A stretch of DNA of 64,000 bases from JAYFRE01 sp034926235 (GCA_034926235.1 JAYFRE010000128.1:1-64000), one strand, 5' to 3'; counted from the first letter of the stretch, positions 41,961-51,241 are shown. Numbers and translations are program-made. Notes: generated by a model from the sequence alone, not told the origin.

Positions 41961-44900
41961 ATGGAGATCCGAGATGCTGAGAAGGGAATAAGCGCCTTCG
42001 CCGCTCGCCGGGTCGCCCTGTTCTATGTGGTGCTGGGATCGGCCTGGGTTCTGATTTCTGATGTTGTGGTTTATCTGCGCGGCGAAATCGGCGACGCGGC
42101 CTTTCTGGTCAGTCTGGTAAAAGGACTGGCTTTCGTCCTGGTGACGACGCTGGCGCTTTATCTCTTCATGGTTCGCTGGAGCCGCCACACCCTGCGGCAA
42201 AGCGAGACCATCGCCTGGCGTCTCGATCAATTCAGCAAACATACCACCGATCTCGTGCTGCTGCTGGACGAGGAAGGCCGTCTGCTCGACGTGAACAATC
42301 GCGCCCTCGCGGCTTATGGCTATCCCCGGGAAAAGCTTCTGACGATGAGCGTCGGAGAGCTTCGTTGCGATGGGTGCCGTTGGGAAAAGGATTGGGCCGA
42401 TCTTCATGCCAAAGGCGAAATCCGGTTCGAAACACGGCACAGACGCGCGGACGGCAGCACGTTTCCGGCTGAAGTCCATTGCTATCGCGTCGTTCTGGAC
42501 GGGCGCGAGATCGCCCACAGCTTCATTCGGGACATCACGGAACGCAAGGAAGCGGAACGCCAGATCACCCGTCTGAAGGATGTCTATGCGGCGTTGAGCC
42601 AGACCAATCAAGCCATCGCCCGCGCTTCGGACCGCACCGCCCTGTTCAAGGAGATTTGCGAGATCGCGGTTGCGTTCGGTCATTTCCGCATGGCCTGGAT
42701 CGGAACGATCGATGACGAAACGCAACTGGTTTCCCCGATTGCCTGGGTCGGCGAGGAGAGTCATCATCTGGAAGAGCTTCGCGTACCTGTCACGCCGGAT
42801 TCGCCGTTCAGCATGGGACCGGTCTGGCGCGCGATCACGACGGGAAGCCCCTGCATCATCAATGATTGGGCCGGTTCGGAGGATTTCGCGTCCCTGCCGG
42901 GCTGGATACTGGACGCGCAACTGCGCTCGTCCGCGGCTTTCCTATTGTACAACAAGGGAAGAATTGCCGGCGTCCTGGCTCTTTATTCGGAGGATGTCGG
43001 TTTTTTCACGCCCGATCTGGTTCATCTGCTCGAAGAGATGGCCTCCGACATCTCCTACGCCTTGGATCGGCTGGACATCGAAGAAGAAAGCCGGTGTCTG
43101 GAACAGCGCCTAAGAGAGTCGAACGCCAGGATCAACGGCATCATCGAAGCCGTTCATGACACCATCGCCACAATCGATAGCGATTTGCGGTTCATGCTCT
43201 GCAACCGCGCCTACACCGAACGGTTCGAGGAGATGTTCGGAATCGCCGTTTCTCCCGGCACCCCTTTACTGTCCGAAGTGAAAAGAGATAAGGAAAAACA
43301 AGAGCATTTTATCCTTCAGTGGAAACGGGCATTGGATGGGGAGTATTTCTTCGATGAATGGAGTTTCGTCAGGGAAAAGGATGTCATTTATTACGATTCG
43401 CATTATGGACCTCTGCTGGATTCCAGTGGCCGGAGAATAGGCGCCTTCCATGTCGGGCGTGACATCACGCAGCGCAAGAAGATGGAATTCGAGATGCAGA
43501 AGCTCTCGATGGTGGTGGAGCAGAGCCCGATATCGATGGTGATTGCCGATCTGGACGGCAATATCCAATATGTGAACGCCGCCTTCACCGAATCGTCGGG
43601 CTATACGGCTGAGGAAGCCATCGGCCAGAATCCCAGGATTCTCGCCACGGGCCATACCTCAAAGGCGGAATACAGCGAATTGTGGACGCGCATCAAAAAC
43701 GGCCATCCGTGGCGGGGCGTGTTCTACAATAAAAGGAAGGATGGTTCCTTTTATTGGGAGGATGCGATCATCTTCCCGGTCCGCGATCCGTCCGGCCAGA
43801 TCACGCAGTTCATCGGCATCAAGCAAGACGTCACCAAGCAGGTGGAAGCCGAGGAATATGCGGACTTCCTGACGCATCACGACGCCTTGACCCGCCTGCC
43901 CAACCGGGTTCTGGGCCGCGACCGCATGGAACGGGCGATGATGCTCGCCTACCGGCAAAGAGGAAAGGCGGCGCTGCTGCTGGTCGATATCGACCATTTC
44001 AAATGGATCAATGATTCATTCGGCCATTCGGTCGGCGATAGCCTGCTTCAGGCCGTGGCCGGGCGCATTCAAAGCTGTATCCGGGCGGTCGATACATTAA
44101 GCCGCCAAGGCGGGGATGAATTCCTGGTCGTTCTCGCCGGTCTGGACGACCCGGAGATCGTCAATCGCGTGGCGGCGCAAATCCTGGAACGGGTCGGCGA
44201 ACCCTTTGCCATCAGCGAGCATGAATTGGTGGTGACGGCGTCCATCGGCATCGCCATTTTTCCCGATGACGGCAGCGATTTCGACACACTGTTCAAACGG
44301 GCGGGTAGCGCCACGCATTACGCCAAGGAATCGGGCCGGAACGCGTTCCGTTTCTTCACCGAACAGATGAATGTCGACGCCAACGAATATACCAGCATCC
44401 TTCAGGGGTTGCGCAACGCGTTGGAACGGGATGAATTCGTCCTTTATTTCCAGCCTCAGATCAATCTTGCCGACCGCCGCGTCCTGGGCGCGGAAGCTCT
44501 GATCCGCTGGAACCACCCGAAAGAGGGGCTGATGCCGCCGGGCCGGTTCATCCCGGTGGCGGAAAAAAGCGGCATGATCGTCAAGATCGGCGAATGGGTT
44601 CTGCGCGAAGCGTGCCGCCAGGCGGTGGCGTGGGATTCCGACGCCGGGGTGGCGGTCAATCTGTCGTCGCTGCAATTCGCGCGCGGCGATTTGCTGCAAA
44701 GCGTCGAACAGGCTCTGTCCGCTTCCGGACTGGACCCGTCCCGGCTGGAATTGGAACTGACCGAGTCCATTCTGATCCGCGAGACCGAGAGCGTGCTTTC
44801 GACCGTCCGGCAGTTGAAAACCCTCGGCGTCAAGCTGTCCATCGACGATTTCGGCACCGGCTATTCGAGTCTGGCCTATCTGCGGCGTTTCGATCTGGAC

Positions 44901-45161
44901 AAGCTCAAGATCGATCAGTCCTTTGTCCGCAACATCACCGCCAATCATGACGACGACGCCATCGTCGGGGCGATCGTGCAGATGGCGCGCGGCCTAGGTC
45001 TTCGGACCATCGCCGAGGGGGTCGAGGACGAAACCACCCTGGAAGCGATCCGCCAGCATGGCTGCGACGAAGCCCAGGGCTATTATTTCGCCCGGCCCAT
45101 GCCCGGTCCGGATTTCGTCCGCTATCTGGCGGAACGACGCCAGGGCGTCTCGGGGGAATGA
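41961..45161 (+). CDS. Membrane-bound PAS-GAF-PAS-PAS-GGDEF-EAL cyclic-di-GMP signalling protein
   Basis: This 1066-residue protein has two N-terminal membrane segments (about residues 17-40 and 47-70), PAS (about 85-200), GAF (about 210-365), two further PAS domains (about 375-495 and 500-630), GGDEF (about 635-800) and EAL (about 810-1060). The cyclase motif GGDEF (717-721) is intact, with an inhibitory RxxD site (708-711) five residues upstream. The phosphodiesterase motif EAL (845-847) and DDFGTGYSSL are also intact. Both synthesis and hydrolysis of cyclic di-GMP are therefore possible. The start ATG has GAGG 6 nt upstream. Its last 40 nt overlap the 3' end of the convergent LysR gene. 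Confidence 0.94.
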   Translation: MEIRDAEKGISAFAARRVALFYVVLGSAWVLISDVVVYLRGEIGDAAFLVSLVKGLAFVLVTTLALYLFMVRWSRHTLRQSETIAWRLDQFSKHTTDLVLLLDEEGRLLDVNNRALAAYGYPREKLLTMSVGELRCDGCRWEKDWADLHAKGEIRFETRHRRADGSTFPAEVHCYRVVLDGREIAHSFIRDITERKEAERQITRLKDVYAALSQTNQAIARASDRTALFKEICEIAVAFGHFRMAWIGTIDDETQLVSPIAWVGEESHHLEELRVPVTPDSPFSMGPVWRAITTGSPCIINDWAGSEDFASLPGWILDAQLRSSAAFLLYNKGRIAGVLALYSEDVGFFTPDLVHLLEEMASDISYALDRLDIEEESRCLEQRLRESNARINGIIEAVHDTIATIDSDLRFMLCNRAYTERFEEMFGIAVSPGTPLLSEVKRDKEKQEHFILQWKRALDGEYFFDEWSFVREKDVIYYDSHYGPLLDSSGRRIGAFHVGRDITQRKKMEFEMQKLSMVVEQSPISMVIADLDGNIQYVNAAFTESSGYTAEEAIGQNPRILATGHTSKAEYSELWTRIKNGHPWRGVFYNKRKDGSFYWEDAIIFPVRDPSGQITQFIGIKQDVTKQVEAEEYADFLTHHDALTRLPNRVLGRDRMERAMMLAYRQRGKAALLLVDIDHFKWINDSFGHSVGDSLLQAVAGRIQSCIRAVDTLSRQGGDEFLVVLAGLDDPEIVNRVAAQILERVGEPFAISEHELVVTASIGIAIFPDDGSDFDTLFKRAGSATHYAKESGRNAFRFFTEQMNVDANEYTSILQGLRNALERDEFVLYFQPQINLADRRVLGAEALIRWNHPKEGLMPPGRFIPVAEKSGMIVKIGEWVLREACRQAVAWDSDAGVAVNLSSLQFARGDLLQSVEQALSASGLDPSRLELELTESILIRETESVLSTVRQLKTLGVKLSIDDFGTGYSSLAYLRRFDLDKLKIDQSFVRNITANHDDDAIVGAIVQMARGLGLRTIAEGVEDETTLEAIRQHGCDEAQGYYFARPMPGPDFVRYLAERRQGVSGE

Positions 45162-46102
45162 GAACTATCCGCCCCACTATTTTTCTGCGGCAACGAGGGG
45201 CGATGCTCGTCCGGGCGCTGCGCGAGATAATCGAGGAATGTGCGTAACGGCGTGGCCATGTGCCGGCGGCTCGGATAGTAGACATAAAAACCGGGAAAGG
45301 CCGGTGTCCATTCCGGCAATAACTGCACCAACCGCCCATCCGCCAGGAATGGATCGACTTGGTGAGCGAATTGATAGGCAATTCCTACGCCATCAAGTGC
45401 GATGCGCGTCAGCATCGCAGGTTCATCGACGATCACCGGCCCTTCGACGGTGATGTCCAGCCGTTGTGCGCCGTGCTGAAATTCCCAGCGATAGACACTG
45501 CCGTCGCTGGGACGGCGATAGGTCAGACAGGGGTGGCGCGCCAGGTCGCGCGGATGTTCGGGTATGCCGGCCCGCGCCAAATAGTCGGGCGCGGCGACGA
45601 CTTTCATTTCCAGATCACCGCTCAACCGCACGGCAATCATGTCGTGATACAGCTTTTCACCTAAGCGTATGCCCGCATCGAAGCGTTCGGCGACGATGTC
45701 GATCAATTGGTCGTTGGTGACGACGTCAATGGTGATGTCGGGGTAGGCGCGAATGAAGCCGCCCAGCATTGGAGCTAAATAATGAATAGCCGCCACCCGC
45801 GCGACGTTCAGCCTTAGCAGCCCCGATGGACGGTCTGCCGCCTGCTGCGCATCGGTGACGGCTTCTTCCAGTTGCGTCAGTGCCGGACCAAGGCGCCGCA
45901 TCATCCGCTGGCCGGCTTCGCTTGGCGCCACGCTGCGTGTCGTGCGGTGAAGGAGACGCACCCCCAGGCGTTCTTCGAGCTTGCGGATAGTCAGACTGAG
46001 AGTCGATGGCGTCACGCCGAGATGCGCCGCCGCTTTGGCAAAGCTGCCATGTTCGACGACTTGAGCGAACGCCCGAAGTTCGGCATATTCAGCGCCACGC
46101 AT
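45122..46102 (-). CDS. LysR-family transcriptional regulator, divergent from an SDR gene
   Basis: This 326-residue protein has an N-terminal helix-turn-helix (about residues 5-65, YAELRAFAQVVEHGSFAKAAAHLGVTPSTLSLTIRKLEERLGVRLLHRTTR) and a CrgA-type effector domain (about 92-290). The C-terminal tail of about 25 residues (PSLPQKNSGADSSHSPETPWRRSAR) looks non-conserved and is coded by DNA that also encodes, on the other strand, the end of the EAL domain. Its likely target is the divergent short-chain dehydrogenase; a palindrome lies between them. Confidence 0.9.
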   Translation of the reverse strand: MRGAEYAELRAFAQVVEHGSFAKAAAHLGVTPSTLSLTIRKLEERLGVRLLHRTTRSVAPSEAGQRMMRRLGPALTQLEEAVTDAQQAADRPSGLLRLNVARVAAIHYLAPMLGGFIRAYPDITIDVVTNDQLIDIVAERFDAGIRLGEKLYHDMIAVRLSGDLEMKVVAAPDYLARAGIPEHPRDLARHPCLTYRRPSDGSVYRWEFQHGAQRLDITVEGPVIVDEPAMLTRIALDGVGIAYQFAHQVDPFLADGRLVQLLPEWTPAFPGFYVYYPSRRHMATPLRTFLDYLAQRPDEHRPSLPQKNSGADSSHSPETPWRRSAR

Positions 46103-46128
46103 TCTATCGACTTTACAAAATAGATTTA

Positions 46129-46150
46129 TTGATAATCATTATATTATCAA
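46129..46150. promoter_or_regulatory. Palindromic operator between the LysR and SDR genes, also Fur-box-like
   Basis: TTGATAAT and ATTATCAA are exact reverse complements separated by 6 nt (CATTAT). They lie 27 bp from the LysR start and 60 bp from the SDR start. The core GATAATCATTAT matches most of the Fur-box consensus, so either a LysR box or an iron-regulated site is possible. Confidence 0.65.
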
Positions 46151-46209
46151 ACAATGCCGCGAACAGCACAATGCTTGGCTTCACCTCTTTTTCGTTGTTG
46201 GAGCAAAGC

Positions 46210-46950
46210 ATGGGACGATTCGATGGAAAACGGATTTTGGTAACAGGCGCAACCAGCGGCATCGGACTGGCCGGCGTCCGGCGTATTCTACAAGAAGGTG
46301 GCGAGGTTCTTGGTACGGGGCGGGATATCCGGAAGGTGGCCCAAGAGAACCCCGCGTTATTGGATGATGTGCTCTGGATTCAGAACGACGCCGCAGATCC
46401 TGCCGCAGCCCATGCCTTGTCCCGCCGGGTTCGTGAGGGCGCTCGACTTGATGGGCTGTGGCTTAATGCGGGCCATGCCGTCATCGGTGATATCCGCCAG
46501 ATTGACGCTGATGCTTTCGACGCGATCATGGCCACGAATGTACGGGGACCCGTGCTGCAATTGGCATGTCTTACGGATTTCTTGAACGATGGGGCTTCGG
46601 TCGTGGTTACCGCATCGACTTCTGTCTATGAGGGAGCGGTCATGGCGAGCCTTTATGCGGCGACCAAAGGCGCGTTGATGTCGCTGGTGCGCTGCTGGGC
46701 GTCGGCGCTCGGAAACCGGGGCATTCGGGTCAACGCGCTCGTGCCGGGGCCGATTGACACGCCTTTCCGCAATTTCATGCCCAATGAATTTCGCAGTCGC
46801 TTTGAATCGAGCGTGGTAAGCCGACTGGCGTTATCCAGGATTGGAACCGCGAGCGAGGCCTCCAATGTTGCTCTTTTCCTGTTGTCGGATGAGGCCTCCT
46901 TTGTGACAGGGAGCCATTATTTTGTGGATGGCGGGCTCGTCAAACGTTGA
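46210..46950 (+). CDS. Short-chain dehydrogenase/reductase
   Basis: This 246-residue classical SDR has the cofactor motif VTGATSGIGLAG (about residues 10-21) and LNAGH in place of NNAG (about 87). The catalytic Ser136, Tyr149 and Lys153 are in TASTSVYEG and SLYAATKGAL. PGPIDTP and the C-terminal FVTGSHYFVDGGLV are typical. It oxidises or reduces an unknown alcohol or ketone with NAD(P)H. GTGRDIR after the second strand suggests NADPH use, which is an inference. It is a single gene, divergent from a LysR regulator and closed by a strong terminator. Confidence 0.9.
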   Translation: MGRFDGKRILVTGATSGIGLAGVRRILQEGGEVLGTGRDIRKVAQENPALLDDVLWIQNDAADPAAAHALSRRVREGARLDGLWLNAGHAVIGDIRQIDADAFDAIMATNVRGPVLQLACLTDFLNDGASVVVTASTSVYEGAVMASLYAATKGALMSLVRCWASALGNRGIRVNALVPGPIDTPFRNFMPNEFRSRFESSVVSRLALSRIGTASEASNVALFLLSDEASFVTGSHYFVDGGLVKR

Positions 46951-46984
46951 TGGGGCAATGCGCTGCGGGGGTATAGGAGAATGA

Positions 46985-47020
46985 AAAAAACGGGCGTCCT
47001 GACCGGGACGCCCGTTTTTT
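46985..47020. terminator. Bidirectional terminator between the SDR gene and aapP
   Basis: A 15-bp stem AAAAAACGGGCGTCC/GGACGCCCGTTTTTT with a 6-nt loop gives T6 on both strands. It lies 34 nt after the SDR stop and 25 nt past the aapP stop. Confidence 0.92.
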
Positions 47021-47045
47021 CGCCGGTTACGTCACAAAGTGGCGT

Positions 47046-47786
47046 TCAATGGCGGATGATCTGGCTTAGGAATTGGCGGGTGCGTTCTTCTTGGGGGTTG
47101 TCGAACAGGTCGGCGGGCGGTCCCATTTCGACGATCTGGCCGGCATCCATGAAGGCGATCTTGTCGGCGACGGTCCGGGCGAAGCCCATCTCGTGCGTGA
47201 CGCAAACCATGGTCATGCCGTCATCGGCCAGTTCGATCATCACATCCAGCACTTCCTTGATCATCTCAGGGTCCAGGGCCGATGTCGGTTCGTCGAACAG
47301 CATGATCGACGGGCGCATGCACAGGCTGCGCGCGATGGCGACGCGCTGTTGCTGACCGCCCGACAATTGACCCGGATATTTATGGGCGTGGTCGGCGATC
47401 TGGACCCGCTCCAACAGACGCATCGCCGTCTCGGCGGCTTCGCGCTTGGGCGTGTGCTTGACCCACAAAGGGGCCAAGGTCAGGTTTTCCAGCACCGTCA
47501 GATGCGGGAACAGGTTGAATTGCTGGAATACCATGCCGACCTCGCGGCGTACCGCCTCGACCGACTTGACGTCGTTGGTGACCTCGACGCCGTTAACGGT
47601 GATCGTGCCCGCCTGATGTTCTTCCAGCCGGTTGATGCAGCGGATCATGGTCGATTTTCCAGATCCCGAAGGTCCGGCCACGACCACGCGCTCGCCCTTG
47701 GCGACATCCAGCGATACACCGTTCAGCACCTGGAAGTTTCCATACCATTTGCTGACGTCTTTCAGGGAAATGATGCTTTCATCCAT
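47046..47786 (-). CDS. aapP: General L-amino acid ABC transporter ATPase
   Basis: This 246-residue ATPase of the polar amino acid class has Walker A GPSGSGKST (about residue 38), Q-loop VFQQFNLFPHLTV, signature LSGGQQQRVAIARSL (about 142), Walker B IMLFDEPTSALDPEM and the switch VTHEMGFA. It powers uptake through AapQ and AapM. Last gene of aapJQMP, 15 nt after aapM. Confidence 0.95.
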   Translation of the reverse strand: MDESIISLKDVSKWYGNFQVLNGVSLDVAKGERVVVAGPSGSGKSTMIRCINRLEEHQAGTITVNGVEVTNDVKSVEAVRREVGMVFQQFNLFPHLTVLENLTLAPLWVKHTPKREAAETAMRLLERVQIADHAHKYPGQLSGGQQQRVAIARSLCMRPSIMLFDEPTSALDPEMIKEVLDVMIELADDGMTMVCVTHEMGFARTVADKIAFMDAGQIVEMGPPADLFDNPQEERTRQFLSQIIRH

Positions 47787-47801
47787 GGGTCAAGGTCCCG
47801 A

Positions 47802-48872
47802 TCATGTCCGGCGTCTGCCGATATTGAGGCGTCGCTCCAAGAACAGGCTGTAGCGCGACATGAAGAAGGTGAAGACGAAATAGATCGCCGCCGCGACCAG
47901 GAAACCCTCGATGAAGAAGGGCCGCCATTGCGGATCGGCCAAGGCCACCTTGGTGCTGCTCAACAGATCGTAAAGACCGATGATGATGACCAGCGAGGTG
48001 TCCTTGAAGGTGGTGATGAACTGTCCGACCAAAGGCGGGATCACCAGTCTCAAGGCCTGGGGCAGGATCACCAGCCGGGCCTTCTGCCAATAGGACAGGC
48101 CCAGGGCGTCGGCGGCCTCGAACTGGCCGCGGGGCACGGCCTGTAGCCCGCCGCGCACGATTTCGGCCATGTAGGCGGCGGTGAACAGGATGATGCCGAC
48201 CTGCGCGCGCAGAAGCTTATCGACCGTGATGCCTTCGGGCAGGAACAGCGGGAACATGATCGACGCCATGAACAAGACGCTGACCAGCGGCACGCCGCGC
48301 CAGACTTCGATATAGATCACGCACCAGGCGCGGACGGCGGGCAGGCGGGAACGCCGTCCAAGCGCCAGCAATACGCCGAGCGGGAAGGAAAAAGCGATGC
48401 CGGTGACCGACAGGATCAGCGTCAGCGGCAACCCGCCCCAGCGGTCGTTGGGAACATAGGGCAGGCCGAACATGCCGCCGCGCATCAGGAGGGCCAGCAC
48501 GGCAACGCCCAGAATCCACATTATCCCCAGCCACCGCCGCCAGTAATTGGGGTTGGCGCTGATGAGCAGCATGACGATGAACAGGGCGATCGCCAGGGTG
48601 GGACGCCATTGTTCGTCGTAAGGGTAGATACCGAACAGGATCAGCCGGTATTTTTCGGTAACGAACCCCCAGCAGGCCCCGCCTGCTTCGCGGCAGACGG
48701 CGGGATCGGTCGAAAAAGAGGAATTGATCGTCAGCCAGGACAGCAGCGGCGGGGCCACCATGGCCAAAAACGCCAGGCACAGCAGGCTCAAGACGGTGCT
48801 CAAGGGGCCGTTGAACAGATTGCCGCGCGCCCAGCCGACCGGATCGGCGATAAAGTTTTTCCGAGCTTCCAC
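47802..48872 (-). CDS. aapM: General L-amino acid ABC transporter permease AapM
   Basis: This 356-residue permease is longer than typical HisM-type subunits because of the extended N-terminal half of the Aap family (four extra segments, LSLLCLAFLAMVAPPLLSWL and others). The core has RGVPLVSVLFMASIMFPLFLPEG and the EAA-type loop YMAEIVRGGLQAVPRGQFEAADALGLSYWQKARLVILPQALRLVIPPLVGQFI. It forms the channel with AapQ. It starts 1 nt after the aapQ stop. Confidence 0.94.
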   Translation of the reverse strand: MEARKNFIADPVGWARGNLFNGPLSTVLSLLCLAFLAMVAPPLLSWLTINSSFSTDPAVCREAGGACWGFVTEKYRLILFGIYPYDEQWRPTLAIALFIVMLLISANPNYWRRWLGIMWILGVAVLALLMRGGMFGLPYVPNDRWGGLPLTLILSVTGIAFSFPLGVLLALGRRSRLPAVRAWCVIYIEVWRGVPLVSVLFMASIMFPLFLPEGITVDKLLRAQVGIILFTAAYMAEIVRGGLQAVPRGQFEAADALGLSYWQKARLVILPQALRLVIPPLVGQFITTFKDTSLVIIIGLYDLLSSTKVALADPQWRPFFIEGFLVAAAIYFVFTFFMSRYSLFLERRLNIGRRRT

Positions 48873-48873
48873 G

Positions 48874-50043
48874 TCAGCGCCCCCCGATCAGGGCCACGCG
48901 GGCGTTGAACCAGTTCATCAACACCGACAGGACCAAACTGATGGTCAGATAGACCGCCATGATGATGGCGACACATTCGACCGCCTGGCCGGTCTGGTTG
49001 ATTGCCGTATTGCCGATGCTGACCAGATCGGGGTACCCGATCGCCACCGCCAGGGTCGAGTTCTTGGTCAGGTTGAGATACTGGCTGGTCAGCGGCGGCA
49101 CCGCGACCCGCAGGGATTGCGGCAGCACCACCAATCTTAGGATCTGGGTGCGGTTCAGCCCCAGCGCCAGCGCTGCTTCGGTCTGGCCGTGCGGTACGGC
49201 GAGGATGCCGCCGCGCACGATTTCGGCGACGAAAGCCCCGGTATAAAGCGTCAGGCCCAGCAACAGGGCGGCGAATTCGGGGCTCAAAGTCGCTCCGCCC
49301 TGGAAATTGAACCCGGTCAGGCGCGGAACCTCGAAGGTGAGGTCCGACCCTCCGGCCAGGAAAGCCAGCAGCGGCAATCCGACGATCAACGCCATTCCGA
49401 CGGCGAAGGACGGAAAAGTCTGACCGGTGGCCTCATGGCGTTTTTGCGCCCATCGCGCCAGAACGACCGCCGCCAGCAGCCCGGCGGCCAAGGCTCCGGC
49501 CACCAGGATCATCGATTCATTCCAGACCGGATACGGAATCTTTAAGCCCCGGTTGGACAGGAACACGACATCCATGAAGTTCAAAGCCTGACGCGCGGTC
49601 GGCAGACCTTCGGTGATGAGGGCGTACCAGACAAAAAGCTGCAACAGCAGCGGGACGTTGCGCATCACTTCGACATAGACCCCGGCCAGCCGGCTGACGA
49701 GCCAGTTGCGCGACAGCCGGGCGATGCCGATGACCACGCCGAGCAGGGTACACAAAAGGATGCCCAGGATCGAAACCTTGAGCGTGTTCAGGATGCCGAC
49801 GGCGAAGGCCCTGAGATAGGAATCCGTCGCCGCATAGCGGACCATCGTTTCGCTGATGCCGAAGGCGGCCTCACGCTCCAGGAATCCGAAGCCCGTCGCG
49901 ATATGACGGGCTTCGAGATTCCGAAGCGTGTTGGAGACGAGAAACCATCCCAAAGCAACGACGAAGGCCAGCAAGGCCATCTGGTAGAAAATGCCGCGGA
50001 TACGTTCGTCGTTCCACCAGCGACGAGCGCGTGTCTTAGCCAT
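48874..50043 (-). CDS. aapQ: General L-amino acid ABC transporter permease AapQ
   Basis: This 389-residue permease has the long Aap-type insert between its first and later membrane segments. Motifs include LNTLKVSILGILLCTLLGVVIGIARLSRNWLVSRLAGVYVEVMRNVPLLLQLFVWY (about residue 85) and FVAEIVRGGILAVPHGQTEAALALGLNRTQILRLVVLPQSLRVAVPPLTSQYLNLTKNS (about 285). It starts 13 nt after aapJ. Confidence 0.94.
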   Translation of the reverse strand: MAKTRARRWWNDERIRGIFYQMALLAFVVALGWFLVSNTLRNLEARHIATGFGFLEREAAFGISETMVRYAATDSYLRAFAVGILNTLKVSILGILLCTLLGVVIGIARLSRNWLVSRLAGVYVEVMRNVPLLLQLFVWYALITEGLPTARQALNFMDVVFLSNRGLKIPYPVWNESMILVAGALAAGLLAAVVLARWAQKRHEATGQTFPSFAVGMALIVGLPLLAFLAGGSDLTFEVPRLTGFNFQGGATLSPEFAALLLGLTLYTGAFVAEIVRGGILAVPHGQTEAALALGLNRTQILRLVVLPQSLRVAVPPLTSQYLNLTKNSTLAVAIGYPDLVSIGNTAINQTGQAVECVAIIMAVYLTISLVLSVLMNWFNARVALIGGR

Positions 50044-50056
50044 CGTTCTTCCGGCT

Positions 50057-51079
50057 TCAGCGAATCGGCATGGCGTACATCAGCCCGCCCTGGGTCCATT
50101 GGGCGTTCTGCCCGCGCTCGAGCTTCAGCTTGGAGCCCATGCCGACATTACGCTCGTAGGATTCGCCGTAATTGCCGACCTGCTTGATGATGTTGTAGGC
50201 CCATTTGTCGTCCAGCCCCAGGCTCTTGCCCATGCCCGGGGTGACGCCCAGCAGGCGCTGCACGTTCGGGTCCGAGCTTTTGGTCATCTGGTCGAGATTG
50301 GTCGAGTTGACGCCCAGCTCTTCGGCCGCCAGCATGGCGTAGAAGGACCATTTGACGACGTTGAACCATTGGTCGTCGCCCTGGCGCACGGCGGCGGCCA
50401 GCGGTTCCTTCGAGATGCGCTCGGGCAGGATTTCGTAATCGGCCGGGTTGGGGGTTTGATTGGCGCGGATCGCGGCCAACTGGGAACCGTCCGAGGTGAA
50501 GGCGTCGCAGCGACCGGAAACAAAGGCGCTGGCGGCGGATTCAAAGCTTTCGATGGTGACGGGCTTCAACTCGATCTTGTTGGTCCGGGCATAGTCGGCC
50601 AGGTTCAACTCGGTCGTGGTGCCGGTCTGCACGCAAACAGTGGCGCCGTTCAGCTCCTTGGCGCTTTTCACGCCCAGCTTCTTGGCTACCAGGAAGCCCT
50701 GGCCGTCATAGAAAGTGACCGCCGTGAACAAAAGACCGTTGGCGGCCTCGCGGGTCAGGGTCCAGGTGGTGTTGCGCGACAAAACGTCCACTTCGCCCGA
50801 CTGGATGGCGGGCAGGCGCTGCTGGGTCGACAGCGGTACGAATCGGACTTTGGTCGAATCGCCGAACATCGCGGCGGCGACGGCGCGGCAGACATCGACG
50901 TCCAGTCCGCTCCAATTGCCCTTTTCATCGGGGGCGCCGAAGCCGCCCAGGCCGGTGTGGGCGCCGCAGACCAACTGGCCTCGGCTCTTTACCGTATCGA
51001 AGGTCTGTCCGGCATTGGCGACGCCAGTGGTGGCGGCAAGGCAGGCGCTTAAGGCGACAAGACGGCTTAATAGCTTCAT
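50057..51079 (-). CDS. aapJ: General L-amino acid ABC transporter binding protein AapJ
   Basis: This 340-residue periplasmic protein has a signal peptide (MKLLSRLVALSACLAATTGVANA). Its SBP family 3 fold starts QTFDTVKSRGQLVCGAHTGLGGFGAPDEKGNWSGLDVDVCRAVAAAMFGD. It continues with LSTQQRLPAIQSGEVDVLSRNTTWT and VCVQTGTTTELNLADY, close to Rhizobium AapJ, which binds many L-amino acids. First gene of the operon. Two hairpins at 51143-51190 lie in its upstream region and may be part of its leader. Confidence 0.95.
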   Translation of the reverse strand: MKLLSRLVALSACLAATTGVANAGQTFDTVKSRGQLVCGAHTGLGGFGAPDEKGNWSGLDVDVCRAVAAAMFGDSTKVRFVPLSTQQRLPAIQSGEVDVLSRNTTWTLTREAANGLLFTAVTFYDGQGFLVAKKLGVKSAKELNGATVCVQTGTTTELNLADYARTNKIELKPVTIESFESAASAFVSGRCDAFTSDGSQLAAIRANQTPNPADYEILPERISKEPLAAAVRQGDDQWFNVVKWSFYAMLAAEELGVNSTNLDQMTKSSDPNVQRLLGVTPGMGKSLGLDDKWAYNIIKQVGNYGESYERNVGMGSKLKLERGQNAQWTQGGLMYAMPIR

Positions 51080-51142
51080 GGCTATTGCTTCCCCTTCAAG
51101 GCAAATAGACGCACGGCCCGGGCGTCACGGTGATAATGACGA

Positions 51143-51190
51143 GCTTTCGCTACAGGAACGAAAGCCGTCCGGCAAGAAGGTTCTTGCCGG
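51143..51190 (-). terminator. Twin hairpins between the Old Yellow Enzyme gene and aapJ
   Basis: GCTTTCG/CGAAAGC (51143-51149 with 51159-51165) and CCGGCAAGAA/TTCTTGCCGG (51169-51178 with 51181-51190) are adjacent. On the minus strand they lie downstream of the oxidoreductase gene and upstream of aapJ. Without a T-run, the choice between terminator and aapJ leader structure is open. Confidence 0.5.
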
Positions 51191-51241
51191 GCTAACAATG
51201 TACAATCGACAAGAATGCCGTTTTTTCTGGGTTTACGTCAC

